From Phycomyces nitens (taxonomy: Eukaryota; Mucoromycota; Mucoromycetes; Mucorales; Phycomycetaceae), in NCBI GenBank assembly GCA_022702545.1, contig JAHRBC010000003.1, forward strand, positions 7,192,001 through 7,256,000: 64,000 nt of DNA, in the 5' to 3' direction. The stretch's first letter is position 1, and each line of letters begins with the position of its first letter. Under the pieces are notes generated by a model. That model was not told the DNA's origin. It did not search any database and was given only the letters and a program-made list of their open reading frames with translations. The position numbers were made by a program, and so were the translations under genes. Of this stretch, positions 12,755 through 25,675 are shown one piece after another.

Positions 12755-13634
12755 TTAAAGGTAGATTTGACGTATGCCAAGCGAAACATGGATAATGACT
12801 CCCATCATGATGCCTGCCATCCAACCGTTAATTGTCTGGTTTGGCAATAAGAGCATCTTACCTATTCGATGTTTTCTCGTAAACACTGGTTCTCGCAGCC
12901 AGAACAGACACAGCAGGCCAAGAAAGAAGCCTAGAATAAGGCCACAGAGAACTTGATATACTGTGCCTCCTGGTAATGTTTCTCCTGTGCTTTCCATCCA
13001 TGCGTCTTCCAATTGTCGCAAGTGTTCTGTGGTTTCTTTATAATAAATAAAAGAACTGGATTAATATATAGAGGCCAACATGGTAACAGCAATATATAAT
13101 TTATTTATTTTACCTCCATTGTACTCTGTCCTGTGTGCTCTGTGAAACTCCATTCGAATGCTTCTAATTTCTTCGGCATTGTACCCAGACTTCCTTAGCC
13201 GGTCCAACCCTCTTTCTTCTTGGTCTTTGGATTCCTGGAAGATTGTGAGGTTAGATTCAATTAGAGCACCAAACAACTCCAAAGTAATTACCTCGTCAGA
13301 ATCCTTGGCTTGAGAGCCTTCTGAATAATCGGATAGTGAGCATAAGAAATATACCATTGAAATGGTCCCAAGTCCATAGTCTGCTAGTGTGGATTGGTCT
13401 TCCAGGAGGCGTCCGTTGTGGATTAGACGGATATTTTTGTGTGTGGTATCAGGCAGGGTTTGACGTAGCTAGAGAGTCATTAGAGAATTGAAAGTTGGAA
13501 TCCATTGATTCCCGTACCAGATTCTTGATCGACAGAATGGTGTCTTGGGCTGGAGACACACGGACAACCAGTTCATTTCCATCATTCGAAGTGATTTTGA
13601 CAAGTACGGAATCGAGTAGATCGTTTTGGGGCAT
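12755..13634 (-). CDS. dsc3: Dsc E3 ubiquitin ligase complex subunit 3 (Dsc3-like)
   Basis: Complement of 12755-13035, 13114-13234, 13292-13468 and 13518-13634; 231 residues. Dsc3 is a membrane subunit of the Golgi/endosomal Dsc ubiquitin ligase, which in fungi cleaves or degrades membrane proteins, including the sterol regulator SREBP. The N-terminus is a ubiquitin-like fold (VLVKITSNDGNELVVRVSP, then NIRLIHNGRLLEDQSTLADYGL). A middle helical segment ERGLDRLRKSGYNAEEIRSI precedes LEDAWMES. The C-terminus is a glycine-rich hydrophobic hairpin (GLILGFFLGLLCLFWLREPV) and a last helix, as in the DUF2407 C-terminal domain. The codons for VYFLCSLSDYSEGS (13315-13357) look like a short intron of only 34 bases, but keeping them as exon is required for frame. 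Start at 13634; an ATG five codons upstream is possible. Confidence 0.85.
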
Positions 13635-13984
13635 GGTGAGGTATTGCAAAAAAAAAAGAAAGAAAGAAAAATGTGTGATATTTAATAAATATAAGGCCTC
13701 TTGCTTTCCCGAGCGGACCGATTCGTTTTCAATATTTTGAAACCCAAAGCATGTTTTTTTTTCGCTACTGGGCTAGCTACCTCAATGGCCAGCACATTAC
13801 ACATCTCTAGACCTCATCCACCTTTGCCTGCCTTTTGTTCCCTTGATCCCTTTCCAAGCTCACCTTGTATTACATTTCAAACACCGAAACACGAGGACCA
13901 CTAGCCGTTGAACGCACGCAACCACCTTTCTTTTTTTCCTCTCTCTCTCTCTTTCTTTCTCTCTTTCTTCTCCAACCATTAACC
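13635..13984. promoter_or_regulatory. divergent promoter between Dsc3 and GGA
   Basis: 350 bases between two divergent start codons must carry both promoters. The GGA side has a long CT-rich stretch (CTCTCTCTCTCTTTCTTTCTC, about 13938-13970) just before its ATG, a common leader feature in fungi. No TATA box is clear. Confidence 0.5.
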
Positions 13985-16084
13985 ATGTCTGGCACATTAC
14001 AAGACTTTATTGGTAGATTGTCTAGTTTTGGACGCGACAAAAATGTTCTTACATAAACTGTTTCTAGAGGGCGCATGCAGTCCAGCACGCTACGAAGCCG
14101 ATCTTGCCATCAACCTCGAGATTTGCGAGATGATTAACAAGAAACAAGGCAACACGTCAGTCGTCTCTGCAATCCCAAACATGTTCTGATACCTATTTAT
14201 TAGACCACGAGAAGCTGCAATGACCATTGTTCGCCTGGTCAATAGCAAGAATATCAACCAGGCAATGCTCGCCCTAACCGTGAGTAGATATAACTTTGGG
14301 TTCTGCTGGATATTTATTGGGATAAAATAGTTGCTCGATAACTGCGTCAAGAACTGTGGTTATCCGTTTCACCTCCAGATTGCAACCAAGGAATTCCTCA
14401 ATGAACTCGTCCGTCGCTTTCCTGAACGACCGGCAGTAAGTCTACAGGGCTCAGCCTCATGCGCTGTACAAGATGTATAAACAACTATCAATATCAATAG
14501 CCATTTCCTAGCCCTGTTGTACAGCGTATTCTGTATCTTATCAAAGAGTGGAAGGTTGCTCTCACAGACATGTCACGCCACAAGGACGACCTGTCTCATA
14601 TCAAGGACATGTACAGACTCTTGCGTTATAAAGGTAGGATTATGATAAATTCAAGGGTCTGTGCGCGCCTCTTTATTCATCTTTGGACCCTTTCTTTCTT
14701 ATTGTTTCAAAAAGGCTACAGATTCCCTGAATTAAGGGAATCCTCAATTGCTGCCCTGGCACCTTCTCAAGTAAGTCTTTATGGACAAAACACAGAACCT
14801 TAATATGTGATCTCTAGTCTCTCAAGTCAGCCCAGGAGCTGGAGGAAGAGGATCGGGTAGCCCAATCTGCGGTATTGTACATCTTGTTCGACATGCGTCA
14901 CACAGCTTATAACTCATTCGGGGTTACAATATCTAGAAACTGCAGGAACTTATTCGACGTGGAAGACCTCAGGATTTGGTCGAAGCCAACCATTTGATGA
15001 AAATCATGTCTGGCTATGTAAGCCGAGCCAATAGGAATTTATTGTGCTGGTGGTGGTGGTTAACAGTTTTCTATAGGACCAGAGACAGAAGCCAAACTAC
15101 AAGTTAAAGTTTGAAGAGGAGCTCCATAGAATCCAGGATCAGGCAATCTTGCTTTATGAAATGCTGGAAAATGCACGCCCAGGAGACAAATTGGATAGGG
15201 ATGAGACAGTGGTTGTGAGTGCAAAACAAAAAAAGAAAAGGACTGGAGCTTTGGTGGAAACTAATGTCGATCGATAGGAACTCAGAAATGCGTGCTCAAA
15301 TGCACAGCCCAAGATCCAAAAGATGATTACCGAAGAAGAGGATAGCGACAAGATTGGTACGATTGCGCAACCAAAAGAGTGTAGTAATGGGTATTAAATA
15401 CTAGTTTAGAGAACCTCTTGACCTTGAATGACATGATCAACAATGTGGTGGCCAAGTTCTCTGATATTCAAAAGGGAATGTTCGATACTCAGTATGAGAT
15501 TAGCGGAAAACCACCCACCAAGACCAATGAATCCGAAGAACCTCCCCAGGCCATCAGTCTGATTGACCTTGGTGATGATGAGCCTACCCAGCCCTTACAT
15601 TCATCAGCATCTCCTGCAGGATCCAAGAATGCACTTGATGAACTGACAGACCTTTTTGGCCAGTCAACCGTTTCGCCTGTCTACTCTCCTCATCCTCCTC
15701 CTCCTCCAGCCAACGATCCCTTTGATCTATTTGGCCAGCAGTCTTCACCGACCGTAATTCCCAAGCTTAGTGTGCCCGTACCTTCGTCCTCTCTTTCGTC
15801 TGGCAGCTTTGGCACACCCGTGTCCACCTACCAGCCTGCTGTCCAGAACAACCAGAACAGCCATAACAACCAAGCCTCCCCCATCCAGCATGAGCCAAGT
15901 AAAGTATCTGGTTTGTCGAGGATTGTATTAAATGTTTCTATTAGTTGACTTGGTCAATAAGAATGGTCTACACATCACCTTGGAAGTCGCACAATTGGAT
16001 ACCATCTACCGTTTAAAGGCATACTTTTCCAATAGTTCGACAGCACCCATGGAACAATTGACACTTCAACTGGCTGCTCCAAAG

Positions 16085-16115
<31 letters not shown>

Positions 16116-16379
16116 GGTACAAATGGACGTTTTACTGATCAGTCTCATAGTCAATGCAACTGAAAATGGAAGCCCAGTCTTCACAACTGGTACCCCCAAA
16201 ATCTGATAAATCAGTCTACCAAAACATCTTGATCAATAACCCAAACAAGGTAAAGGTGTTGGCCTAGTCAATGGATTAATTGGCTAACAAGTGTTTAGGA
16301 GCCCTTACGGCTGCGGTACAAGGTCAGCTATCTGCAGTTTGGCGTGACCATGGAATTGGCTGGAAACTATCACGCTTGA
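13985..16379 (+). CDS. GGA: GGA-type clathrin adaptor (VHS, GAT, GAE domains)
   Basis: Fourteen exons: 13985-14012, 14068-14155, 14204-14279, 14331-14435, 14501-14633, 14715-14770, 14818-14871, 14937-15017, 15077-15214, 15278-15356, 15410-15898, 15945-16084, 16151-16249 and 16299-16379; 548 residues. GGAs are ARF-dependent monomeric adaptors that sort cargo at the trans-Golgi. The VHS domain (1-140) shows ARYEADLAINLEICEMINKK and LTLLDNCVKNCGYPFHLQI. The GAT region follows (about 160-300; LQELIRRGRPQDLVEANHLM). A proline-rich hinge has a clathrin-box-like SLIDLGDDE and two DLFGQ repeats. The C-terminal gamma-ear (about 435-548) begins DLVNKNGLHITLEV and ends YLQFGVTMELAGNYHA. Exon 1 encodes only nine residues; its donor must be at 14013, because reading on meets a stop. 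The intron at 16085 starts inside a (GT)n tract. Confidence 0.93.
16085..16112 (+). repeat. (GT)n microsatellite at a splice donor
   Basis: About 13 GT units begin exactly at the exon-intron boundary after ...GCTCCAAAG in the GGA gene. Any of several GT pairs could act as donor; only the first keeps the reading frame with the next exon at 16151. Confidence 0.85.
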
Positions 16380-18787
16380 TCTTGATTATCCTTTTACTAG
16401 TATTATTATTCTTATTCTTATTATTATATTTTGTCAAGTACATGAATATAAATATAAAATGCATATATATATATATATGTATTAAAAAAAAGAGAGAGAG
16501 TTAAAAAGGAGCAAGACATGCTACAAAATGTTAGTTTCTTTTTTGGCTGATATATAAATTGCTTAATGGCTAATAAATCCAAGAAACCCAAAGATATTTT
16601 CCAAACATCTTTTGTAGTCTATATTTTGCCTACAAGAGACGTATGATTGTAGATACGGAGATTTTAAAGTGGGCGTGATACGTCTTTTTTGTACCTTTAT
16701 CATGACATGAGATTATAGTGTGTAAAATCAAACCGATTTATAAATCTCAAAATTATCTGATATTTACAATTCATTTATTATTATTATTATTTTGTAAAGG
16801 CAGATTTTCATAAAAACACATCATTAATATTCTTTTTAGATATATATATATATATATATAGTAAGATGATCTACCAATGTGAGCATGAATAGTTTCTATT
16901 TGCATTCCATGTACGACCATAATATGGTGTGAAATTTAAATATATATTTTTTCAAAGAAAAATTAAGATACTTCTTTATACTTTCTAAACAGCCTCAATT
17001 GAATTGATAGCCTTTTTATATATATATATATATATATGTATTGGATTCCCAATGACCACAAAGACCAGTACGCTCTGTGCACCTAGTCAGTTTAGTGCAA
17101 TTGATAGGCTGCCATTAAAAGGTTATTTTTGACTGTATGCTGCAAATGAGTTTATAAAGTAATTAAATCATCAGAGTTTGGCTGTCTGTTCATATTAGAA
17201 CGATACTTTCTTATATAAAAAAGATTAGGCTATTAATACTACTATTATTGTGCTTATATAATGGTTACATTGTTTTATTAAATCTTTATATATAAAAAAA
17301 TGTAGTAATTAAAGGATCCTGTTGTTTATTTACACAAGCACACAAGTCTGATACTCAAAATATAAACGGAACAGAAATAAAAAGTGTTGAGAGCAACTGG
17401 CCAGAGTGACGCTCGCAAGTAATCCCGAGTCTCGAACTTCTTTTTTTATATTAAATAAAATAGGTCTTGCAACTACAGTGAAAGGATTTATGTGGGTTTA
17501 AAATATTAGACTTTATTTACCTTGCACCAGAGAAATTAATTTTTTTCCCTATTCAAAAGTATTGATAGTCCATTCATCCAAATAGTTAGCGATCCTGTTT
17601 AAAAGTGGTTTAGCAAGTGACGTGAGAGTGTCACAGGAAATTTATATTGATTCCAACAGGCGCTTTAGGGAAAGGGTCGTATATTGAAGATTCCATTCAT
17701 GCTCTTTATAAAAATAAAATCAATTGTATACACATATATATTTAGTACTTACTGCTTGCTCTTATGAACGTTCAAGATGGTCCAAACTAAAACACCTATA
17801 TTTCTTAAAACAAACAAGAAAACAGAGACCCTTGCAGACAGGCCAAAGAAATCATTCTGACTCGCAAGAACCACATAAGAACATGATTTATATTTTATTA
17901 TAAAAATATTTAGAAATATTAAGATTATTGTAATTGAATGACGCTTGTAATGATACCCAAAATTATTTATTTATTTTTTTAATATAGGTTTCCATGGTAT
18001 TAGTTTCAGCCTACTGAGTCGGATTTCTGATATGCTTCTTGGTACGACAAAGGAGCGAGTTCCGAAGAAGTCATGGAGAAGGAGAAGTAAAGGGGAAAGA
18101 GAGGAGTCTGGACGACAACTTGGTGTTTGACTGAAAACATGTAGAAATAGTTGCCTAAAAAGGCATACATTGTCTATTCTAAAGAACTGTATATATTAAA
18201 AATAATAATAATAATAATAATAATAATATAATTCAATTCAATTTACTTGTGAATAAGTCCATGTGCAGAAATCGGGTATTAAACGAATATTATCAAGCAA
18301 GGGCATTAATACACATATAAAATCAAGTCGTACTGAAACGTGCACCTTTTGAATACAATATTCCATTATACCGAGTTTTGTGATACCTTTCGGATCACCG
18401 CATTTGTCATGACATGCTTGATGTACCTATTGTCTTATTGCCACCACCCAGATGGCCCACCCACCACCCACCCCCCACTCCCCACTCCCTTTAGCTCGCC
18501 AGAGGAATTCGGGCCATTGGATCCAAAAAGGCCCAGGTTGCGCTATCCAAAACGTGAATGAGATGTGCTTTCTTGCCCCTTAACAAATGAACCGAAGAGG
18601 ATTGTTTAAAAGCAAAAAAAAAAGAAAAATTGTTAAAAGTGCGCTGACCACTCTTTGGATTATAAGACTTTCTCTTTTCCTTTTCCCTTTTTAACCCTCT
18701 CCTTTCTTTTCTCTCCCTACCAGAACCCGCTTGCCTTGACCCACTCATACCAGCCGCAATCGACCCACAACTGGAAAGACAAACCTC
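16380..18787. other. AT-rich intergenic region
   Basis: 2.4 kb with no supported gene. It contains (AT)n runs (16460-16480, 16841-16861, 17018-17038), an (AAT)n run (about 18199-18228) and C-rich CCACCCACC tracts near 18455-18490. The CT-rich stretch at 18668-18715 lies just upstream of the next gene and probably belongs to its promoter or leader. Confidence 0.6.
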
Positions 18788-20492
18788 ATGAACGACCCCT
18801 CTGTGACCGAGTGGACGTTGGAGCGCCATTGTATAGACGGTGTATGCCATTGTGATTGGCGGTTAACCGTCCAAGACTGTGTAGAATCCCATGCATTATA
18901 CGTCGTCCATATGATCAACATAGCCCTGTCCGGACTTGTATCTGTGCTTGGTAACTAGCTAGCATCACTATTGAGTTGCCATTTACCTCTAAATAGCTGT
19001 CGGGATCCTCTACGACCGAATCATTCTCAAAGGACATCGACTATTTGACGGCAACTTGGCCAAGGGATGCCTCCGACCAAAGCCAATCGACAGCATGATG
19101 TTCTTGCTCACGTTTTTTAATATACGTGAGTATTATTATTGCCATGGTGATTTGTTTCGAGTTTAAATCATAACCTATTTTCATCCTCAAGTCCGCTTGA
19201 TTTCTAGCGTGATCATCGTAGCGGACCTTGCACCTGGAAACATGATTCTTCGTTCTTGTAAGCAAAAAAAAAAAAAAAAAAAAACACAGAGCATCCTTGG
19301 AGTCTTGGCACGCCAGCTAACCATTCCCACAGTTATGTTTGAAATCCCATGGCAATTTGGCTATGGAGGCTTCTCTCTCTACCTAGTAGGAATCGCACAG
19401 ACCTTGGCAGATGTAAGCGCTTTATCTATAATCCCTTGACACCATTGCTCATGTCATATTTCAGAGCCATAGGGCAATTGCAACCGGTTGGCTACCCTCA
19501 CCGCGCACCGTAGATGTTATAGGCCTCTCCTTTTTTCTAGCGCCATTTATTCTTAACAACATCTGCTCCCTGGTTGCTGGATCACTTGCAAAGAGCAATT
19601 TGTACCTATCAGAAGTATTTGTCCGGATACTCTATGTTCTCTGGTTTTTCCATTGTACTCTATTGGCCACCGCCGTCCTATTCGCCGGCGTCCGTTTGGT
19701 CGGGATCCTTAACAGACACATTGCCAAATTCCAAACTTCCGGTCCTCGGTTCACGACAGTAAAGACTGGAATATTCAAGGTAATATATATATATATATAT
19801 ATATTGCAATGAAGCATGCCAATAGATGGATATATTAATATTTCCCATGTAGATTAAATCAGTCATGAGTATCCTGTCGATATGTCTAATGCTGTTTGCC
19901 ATATTCCTGCTACTCTATGGAGTCCTCCGCAACTCAATCACAGTCAACCCTGTCGGAAGTGTTTTCTTGGCTGTGATGTGGTCCTATCTGGCCTCAATTT
20001 CTACGCTTTCCCTGGAAATATCTATCCTCTTCAAGTATGGCTCATAAAATTAGCTCTCTCCACTGCTCAGACGTCTAATCCAATTGTATTAGTCCTACCA
20101 TTAATGAAAACACCGATATTGGTCTCAAGAGTTCCAGTGGTGGCGACAAGTCAAACAATCTTTTTGAGACCCAGAATTCAGGTTTGCCCAGTGTCATGCA
20201 CGACAAAAGTTTCCAGGGAACCTTGAGCCACAATGCATTTGATGATCTTAAACAGCAGCAGATACAGTACCAACAAGCTACCCAAAAACACTCCAAAGGA
20301 CTTGGAGCAACTAATATCAACACAACCATCCTGACCTCTCGAGCCGGCATTCCCTTGGAAGATCTCGGCTACCCAGACTCAAAAGACGACTACAAACCCT
20401 CTACCTGGGCACCCAAGCATGACGCTGAAGCATGCAACCATATAGACGAGGCCCTGTTTTCTTCTCAGGTCGATCTTATGGACGCAAAGTAA
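18788..20492 (+). CDS. seven-helix membrane protein, copy A (receptor-like, unidentified family)
   Basis: Seven exons: 18788-18950, 18997-19125, 19192-19257, 19333-19412, 19465-19779, 19853-20034 and 20093-20492; 444 residues. The short N-terminus has a cysteine motif (CIDGVCHCDWRL...DCVES). Seven hydrophobic helices follow, starting near LYVVHMINIALSGL, MMFLLTFFNIRL, GYGGFSLYLVGIAQ, VIGLSFFLAPFILNNIC, ILYVLWFFHCTLLATAVL, SILSICLMLFAIFLLLYGVL and VFLAVMWSYLASISTL. The last about 130 residues form a hydrophilic tail with a QQQ-rich stretch. The paralog at 23910-25675 shares GCLRPKP, FEIPWQFGYGGF, NNICS and a tail pattern N-F-x(4)QQQ-x(2)YQ-x(3)QK. The layout (short outside end, seven helices, long inside tail) resembles a G-protein-coupled receptor, but no known receptor signature was recognised. 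A poly-A run follows the third exon's donor. Function unknown. Confidence 0.85.
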
Positions 20493-23400
20493 AACGGCCC
20501 ACACTTGGAATTCATTAGTATTTCTGTAAGTAATTATATATAATTCTGTATGTATATGTGTTTATTAACTATCCCTGTAGTTTATAAAAGAAAAAAAAAA
20601 GCTTGGAATCAATGGCTCCATAAATGCCGCTAAACACTAAAGGATATGAAGAAAGAATGTATCCTTATCATACAGCTCGAACCTTATGATTATACCATTG
20701 CAGATACCTCGCACTATTATTCTTATTCTTTCTTTACATCTACAAGAAACACCTAGTTACACACATTAAAAAACATATACGCATTCTCAATTTTTATTTT
20801 TATTTTATTTTATTTTCTTGTACAGCTCAAAGTGCTAATACATATATATAATGCATAAAATGGTACCAGATGTTGATTATTTATTTGATATGTAGCACAC
20901 AAACTAAATTTTCTTACAAACAATCATATTAAAGAGCCAAAAATCTATTATATAAATATACATACATTTCAAAACCGAGAAAACGGGGATCTTTATTTAT
21001 TTTTATTTTTTATTTTTTGCATAGTGCGGTTAGTAAATTCTGTCCGTTTTGAAAAAGAGAAAAAGAGAAAAAGAGAAAAAAAATGGGGTTGCCTAGGAAA
21101 CTGTATGTCTCTATTCTGACAACAGTGCTTTTTGAGATTCTTATTTTGGAAAATAAAAGCCTACTTTATTTAGTATTCTAGATACCATAATAAACAACCT
21201 ATCTACTAAATTTATAACACCAACAAGACTGCCCTTCTTCTTCTTTTTTTACTAACTGGCAAGTGTGGTAAAAGAGCACCTTGAAGTGTGAAAGTTTCTT
21301 GATGGCAGTCAAATTTTGTCAATTAAGCGTTTAAGAATTTTGTTTTGTCGATAGATTTTGTACTTTGATAGATCAGAAATGATCCACGACAATATATTCC
21401 AGGGATTTATGATTTCTATGAGAGATTGTGTCAGTGTCAATGCGTATATTTATCCTATAATAACCACAGTATGAAGACGTACTTTACCATAAAAAAAGAA
21501 GGTATCATCTGGATCAATTGATAAAGCTGTATAGTCAACAAGTACGTTTATAAACCTTTCTTTGATTACTAGGGTCTACAGACAGAAAGACATTGTCAGA
21601 AAATTCCTTTGGCCGAGATTCGCAATATTAAAGGCGTTACATTGTTAATGCATATAACAATGAGTAAACAGAAAGTATAGGTGCTTGATACTAACATATA
21701 ACTCAATTGTTGGTTTCTGTTGCGTCTTTATCTTTAGCCAATGCATCAGTTTTGGTTTCATTTAACAATTCATTTTCTGGGGTAATGTCTTTATATATAA
21801 AAAGGCACAGACCACTTGAGAATGAGTAGGCACAACATCTGGATTTGATGCCATTTGAATGGACGGATACCGTTAAATCAACACAGCGAAAAGCCATGGA
21901 TTATATGAATTGGCAAGAATACTACAGTCAAGATATAAAGTATGGAGATCTGCTTCATTTACTTTTTGATAGAAAGAAATGTGAACAGCAATCCATGATT
22001 GTTACCTTTATATCCCATATACTATTCAACCCAAACAGTAGTATTCATATGATGACGTTAAAACACATCACTGTTGTCAGTTTGTTCAGGCTGCTTTATC
22101 TCTTGTTAGCAATATTTATAAAATATTATATGGATTAAAATTGTAGAGTCTTTACTGATCCAAAGCATATTCTTAATCGACCTTGGTTTGATACGCTTCC
22201 GCGTTTTGGAACTTTTTTTATTTATTTACTTAACAGCGTCTGATCCCAAACAATATGATCCCACAAACTGATTATAATTGTAGATTGGGATGTATAGAGA
22301 GTAAAAGAAGTGATTGACAACCAAAATATATCGATTGATTAATGCTTATTTCCGTGACTTGCTTTTCTGTGTCGATTTACTCGGTGGATAGACGAACGTA
22401 GCTTGATGAAAGTCTCTCAGTAACGTCATTTATTTCTTCAAAACTGACAAGATTTACCAGCCATACTGTACTGCACTGTACTGTACTGTACCGTCGGGTA
22501 GTTTAGTAGTCTAGGCGATGATTATAACCTTATTAGGAAAGAAGGTGGAGATACTATCCTTTCTTGGCATTTATCTAAATTAAGTATACCAATTCAAAGT
22601 AGATTGCAAGCCATCATTTCATGATGCTCAACAAATGAAAATCTATTTGCTAGAATTGTTTAAACCCATCCAACTATTGGCCATATTTCATCAGTCCATT
22701 TTTTTTAAAATTAAAAAATCAGACACATGAAAAATCCACGCTGATTGCAACAGGCTTCATTGTTAGACGCCTTCTAATTCTGTGTTCCAATATATATATA
22801 TATATGCGCCAATCTAAAGTACATGTTCCGCAGACAATGAATCGAAAAATAGAACAAAACTGTTCTTCCTCTTCCTCTTGCATTCACTGTTGCCATATTT
22901 GAGATCTGGTATGTTTCTGTAATAAGCATAAGCCATAAATGTAATACAAAGTCAATAAGATACCAATTGTGATACAATTGTGGTACATCGTCATACTCAA
23001 AATTCAAGGTACCGCCTATAATTGTATAAAGAAACCAGTTGGTAGTCGAGTTGATCAATTCATTTGTGTACAAGAACATCTTTTTATTTTATCCTTTCCA
23101 TATCGTAAAGTAAAATTGAAATTAGCGCCTATTGAATCGAAATTAAAGGTTACTCGGATCGTTATACTTTTTTCATGTTTGGAATCTTTAGATCTTGATA
23201 TAGCACAAGAGAACAGTTTTCTGGGTGGAGTTTGTGGTACGTGTAACTATATTATATTATATCAATCTATTATATAATCGTGATATTATATGGGTGGCAA
23301 TCAGAGTCTCTATACCGCGGAATATTTATACATTATATTGTCTGTACCAATTGAAAAATCAGACTCAAAGGTATCAAAATGCTCAAATATATATGTATAT

Positions 23401-23909
23401 ACGTATATATACATATATATACTTATATATATACTTGTTGTTTTCGTATGACATCTATACTATATCTATCAGCCCACGTATTGACACCGTCATTATCGTA
23501 AAAAAACGGCAATCTGTTGGGTACTAAATATATCTATATTTCTTAGGCCTTATATTAAAGTGGTGCTACTTTATGTAACCCTTGATTCAAATCAGATCAC
23601 CGACTTTTTTTTTAATTTTTTTTAAAATACTTTCTTTCTTTGGGATAGTCTTTGGGCAAACGGTATATGAAACAGAGTATGGGCGGAGAGGTTCATTTAG
23701 TTTATTGTATTGTAAGGAACCAGCTCAAGTATGTATAAATATCATCTTTTACAAAAGGAAGCACAATGAAGGTATAAATGTATCTATGAAAAAAGAAAGA
23801 AATTGGGGTATTTAATATATATATATATAGAAAAACAGATAATAATAATAATAATAATAATAACAATGATGGTATGAAAGTAGCCATGGAAACCAAAATG
23901 AATCCAGAT
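20493..23909. other. intergenic region between the two seven-helix genes
   Basis: 3.4 kb between convergent paralogs. It has AAAAGAGAAAAAGAG-type tandem repeats near 21050-21080, a CTGTA-type tandem repeat near 22467-22492, a long (AT)-rich palindromic stretch near 23385-23440 and an (AAT)n run near 23840-23865. Short open frames at 21845-22138 and 22969-23277 have some non-repetitive sequence, but neither has exon signals or a family match I can see. Confidence 0.55.
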
Positions 23910-25675
23910 TTAATAAGTGTCTTTTCCATGGTTACTAGGAATCAATCCTAGCCGAGACGACATTTCAACATCGAAACCAAGATTGTCGTCTCCAAGCCGA
24001 GATTTCCCAAATTCATCTTGATTCCAACTCATACTTATTTTCATTTCAGTCGCAGGTATCTTGTCAAACGATTGACTGCTGTGTTTTTGAGAGTTGTGCA
24101 GACTAGTGTTGGAAGCAAAAGTGTACTTTTGAACGACGCTCTGATAACGTTTCTGCTGTTGCTCGACTTCGTTAAAGTTGGTCATAGGAATGGCTTGGTT
24201 GTCATCCCCCTTAGTGCCATCGATATCTTTCTGAATGGTATTATTTTCTATTGACTCGCGCGATTTTTCGTTATTAGAGCTCTTGATGTTCAACGCTTGG
24301 TTGGCAGGAATTGTTGGGCTAGTAAAATAAAATAAATAAATAAATAAAGATGGCAAATACACCCGAATAATAATAGTATTGTATGTTGCTTACTTTATAA
24401 TTATTGCGAGCTCCACACAGACGGTTGCCAATGGCCCCAGATAGATCCAAATGATTCCCAATGCAACGTTGCCCGCAAAGTTTTTGATAATAAGAGGTCT
24501 TAGGGCCCCATATAATAATAAGAATGTGGCAAATGTCATGAGACAACCTCCAATAATTCCAATAATTGCCTTGATCTTTATAAAAGTAGGCATTATTAGT
24601 ATTAAGACACTAAAGATAAATATTACAAATGGTTTACCTTGAATATTCCGGCCTTTATGGATACATAGCGAGCACCAGAGGCATTGAATGTTTGCGAATG
24701 GTTTTCGAGAATATTCACTAGCCTATTGCCAGTGTAAACAACGGCAAGTGTGAGCGATGAATTGTGGGTAAACCAAAAGAGATACAAGAGACGTGTAAAT
24801 ATCTCTGCTGCTCGAGGGTTAGTGTAGGCCATTCCGCCTCCCAAGGTAGAGCAAATATTGTTGATAACAAATGGCCAGACGAAAAACCATGTTCCGGCTA
24901 TATCGACAAGTCTTGTCGAGGGAATCCAGGCACTAGCAAGGCTCTTGTGGGACTAGAAAGTATAATAATTATCTGTAAATATCATACAGTATAAGCATGG
25001 GCCACACAACTCACATCAGCCAGAGCCTGCGAAATTCCAATGAGATAGAGTGCAAATCCACCATAGCCAAACTGCCATGGTATCTCGAATAGCCCTTTTA
25101 ATGATCAATTACCGCCAGTCAGCTCAAGCCGCTTTAAAACTATAGACGAGGTGCATGTATATATTTGTAACTTACAAGAGCGAAATATCAAATTCGTTGG
25201 TGCGATATCGACCACGAGTACAATACTGCTAATAAGGCGGACTGACAATATATACACAAAAAAAAAGAAATAAAGATTGTTTAGAGACAAGTATGGAATT
25301 TTTTAATTTTAAACTATGAAAAATATGTAATTGTATCTATCTTACGAATATTGAATATCATTAAAAGCAAGAGCATGCATTCTACTGGCTTGGGTCTCAG
25401 GCACCCTTTGTGGTTATCGAAATTCCACAAGGTGTATTTTTTTATTGCTAGGCGATCGATGAGGAGTGCAATTCCTGGGCATGGTCGTCAGACCAAGGAC
25501 ACAAAGACGTTGAATTGGACGTACCGACAATAATGATTCCCCCAGAGATGACAATGTTGATAATGTTGATAATGTTGAATGCTGAGGACTCTACGCAATT
25601 TTTAATGGAAAGTCTCCAATCACAATGACAGATATTATTTAGGCATATGTGGGTCAGTGTTTCTGTGGGCTCCAT
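23910..25675 (-). CDS. seven-helix membrane protein, copy B (paralog of copy A)
   Basis: Complement of 23910-24318, 24394-24575, 24638-24952, 25015-25094, 25176-25241, 25346-25474 and 25525-25675; 443 residues. Exons 2 to 6 are 129, 66, 80, 315 and 182 bases, identical in length and phase to copy A, so the genes arose by duplication. The N-terminal motif ICLNNICHCDWRLSIKNCVES matches copy A. Seven hydrophobic segments are in the same places and the C-terminal tail carries the same QQQ pattern (EVEQQQKRYQSVVQK). Many substitutions in helices (for example FFLAPF versus FFVWPF) and a different tail indicate an old duplication or divergent ligand or partner use. Both frames are intact, so both genes look functional. 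Role unknown; receptor-like by layout only. Confidence 0.85.

Noticed and set aside
13323..13356. Apparent 34-base intron in Dsc3 (GTATAT...TTCAG)
   Set aside because: Too short for splicing, and removing it breaks the downstream frame; treated as coding.
17395..17450. Possible small RNA gene ending in a T run (TTCTTTTTTT)
   Set aside because: No tRNA, 5S or snoRNA box pattern could be matched; T runs are common throughout this AT-rich DNA.
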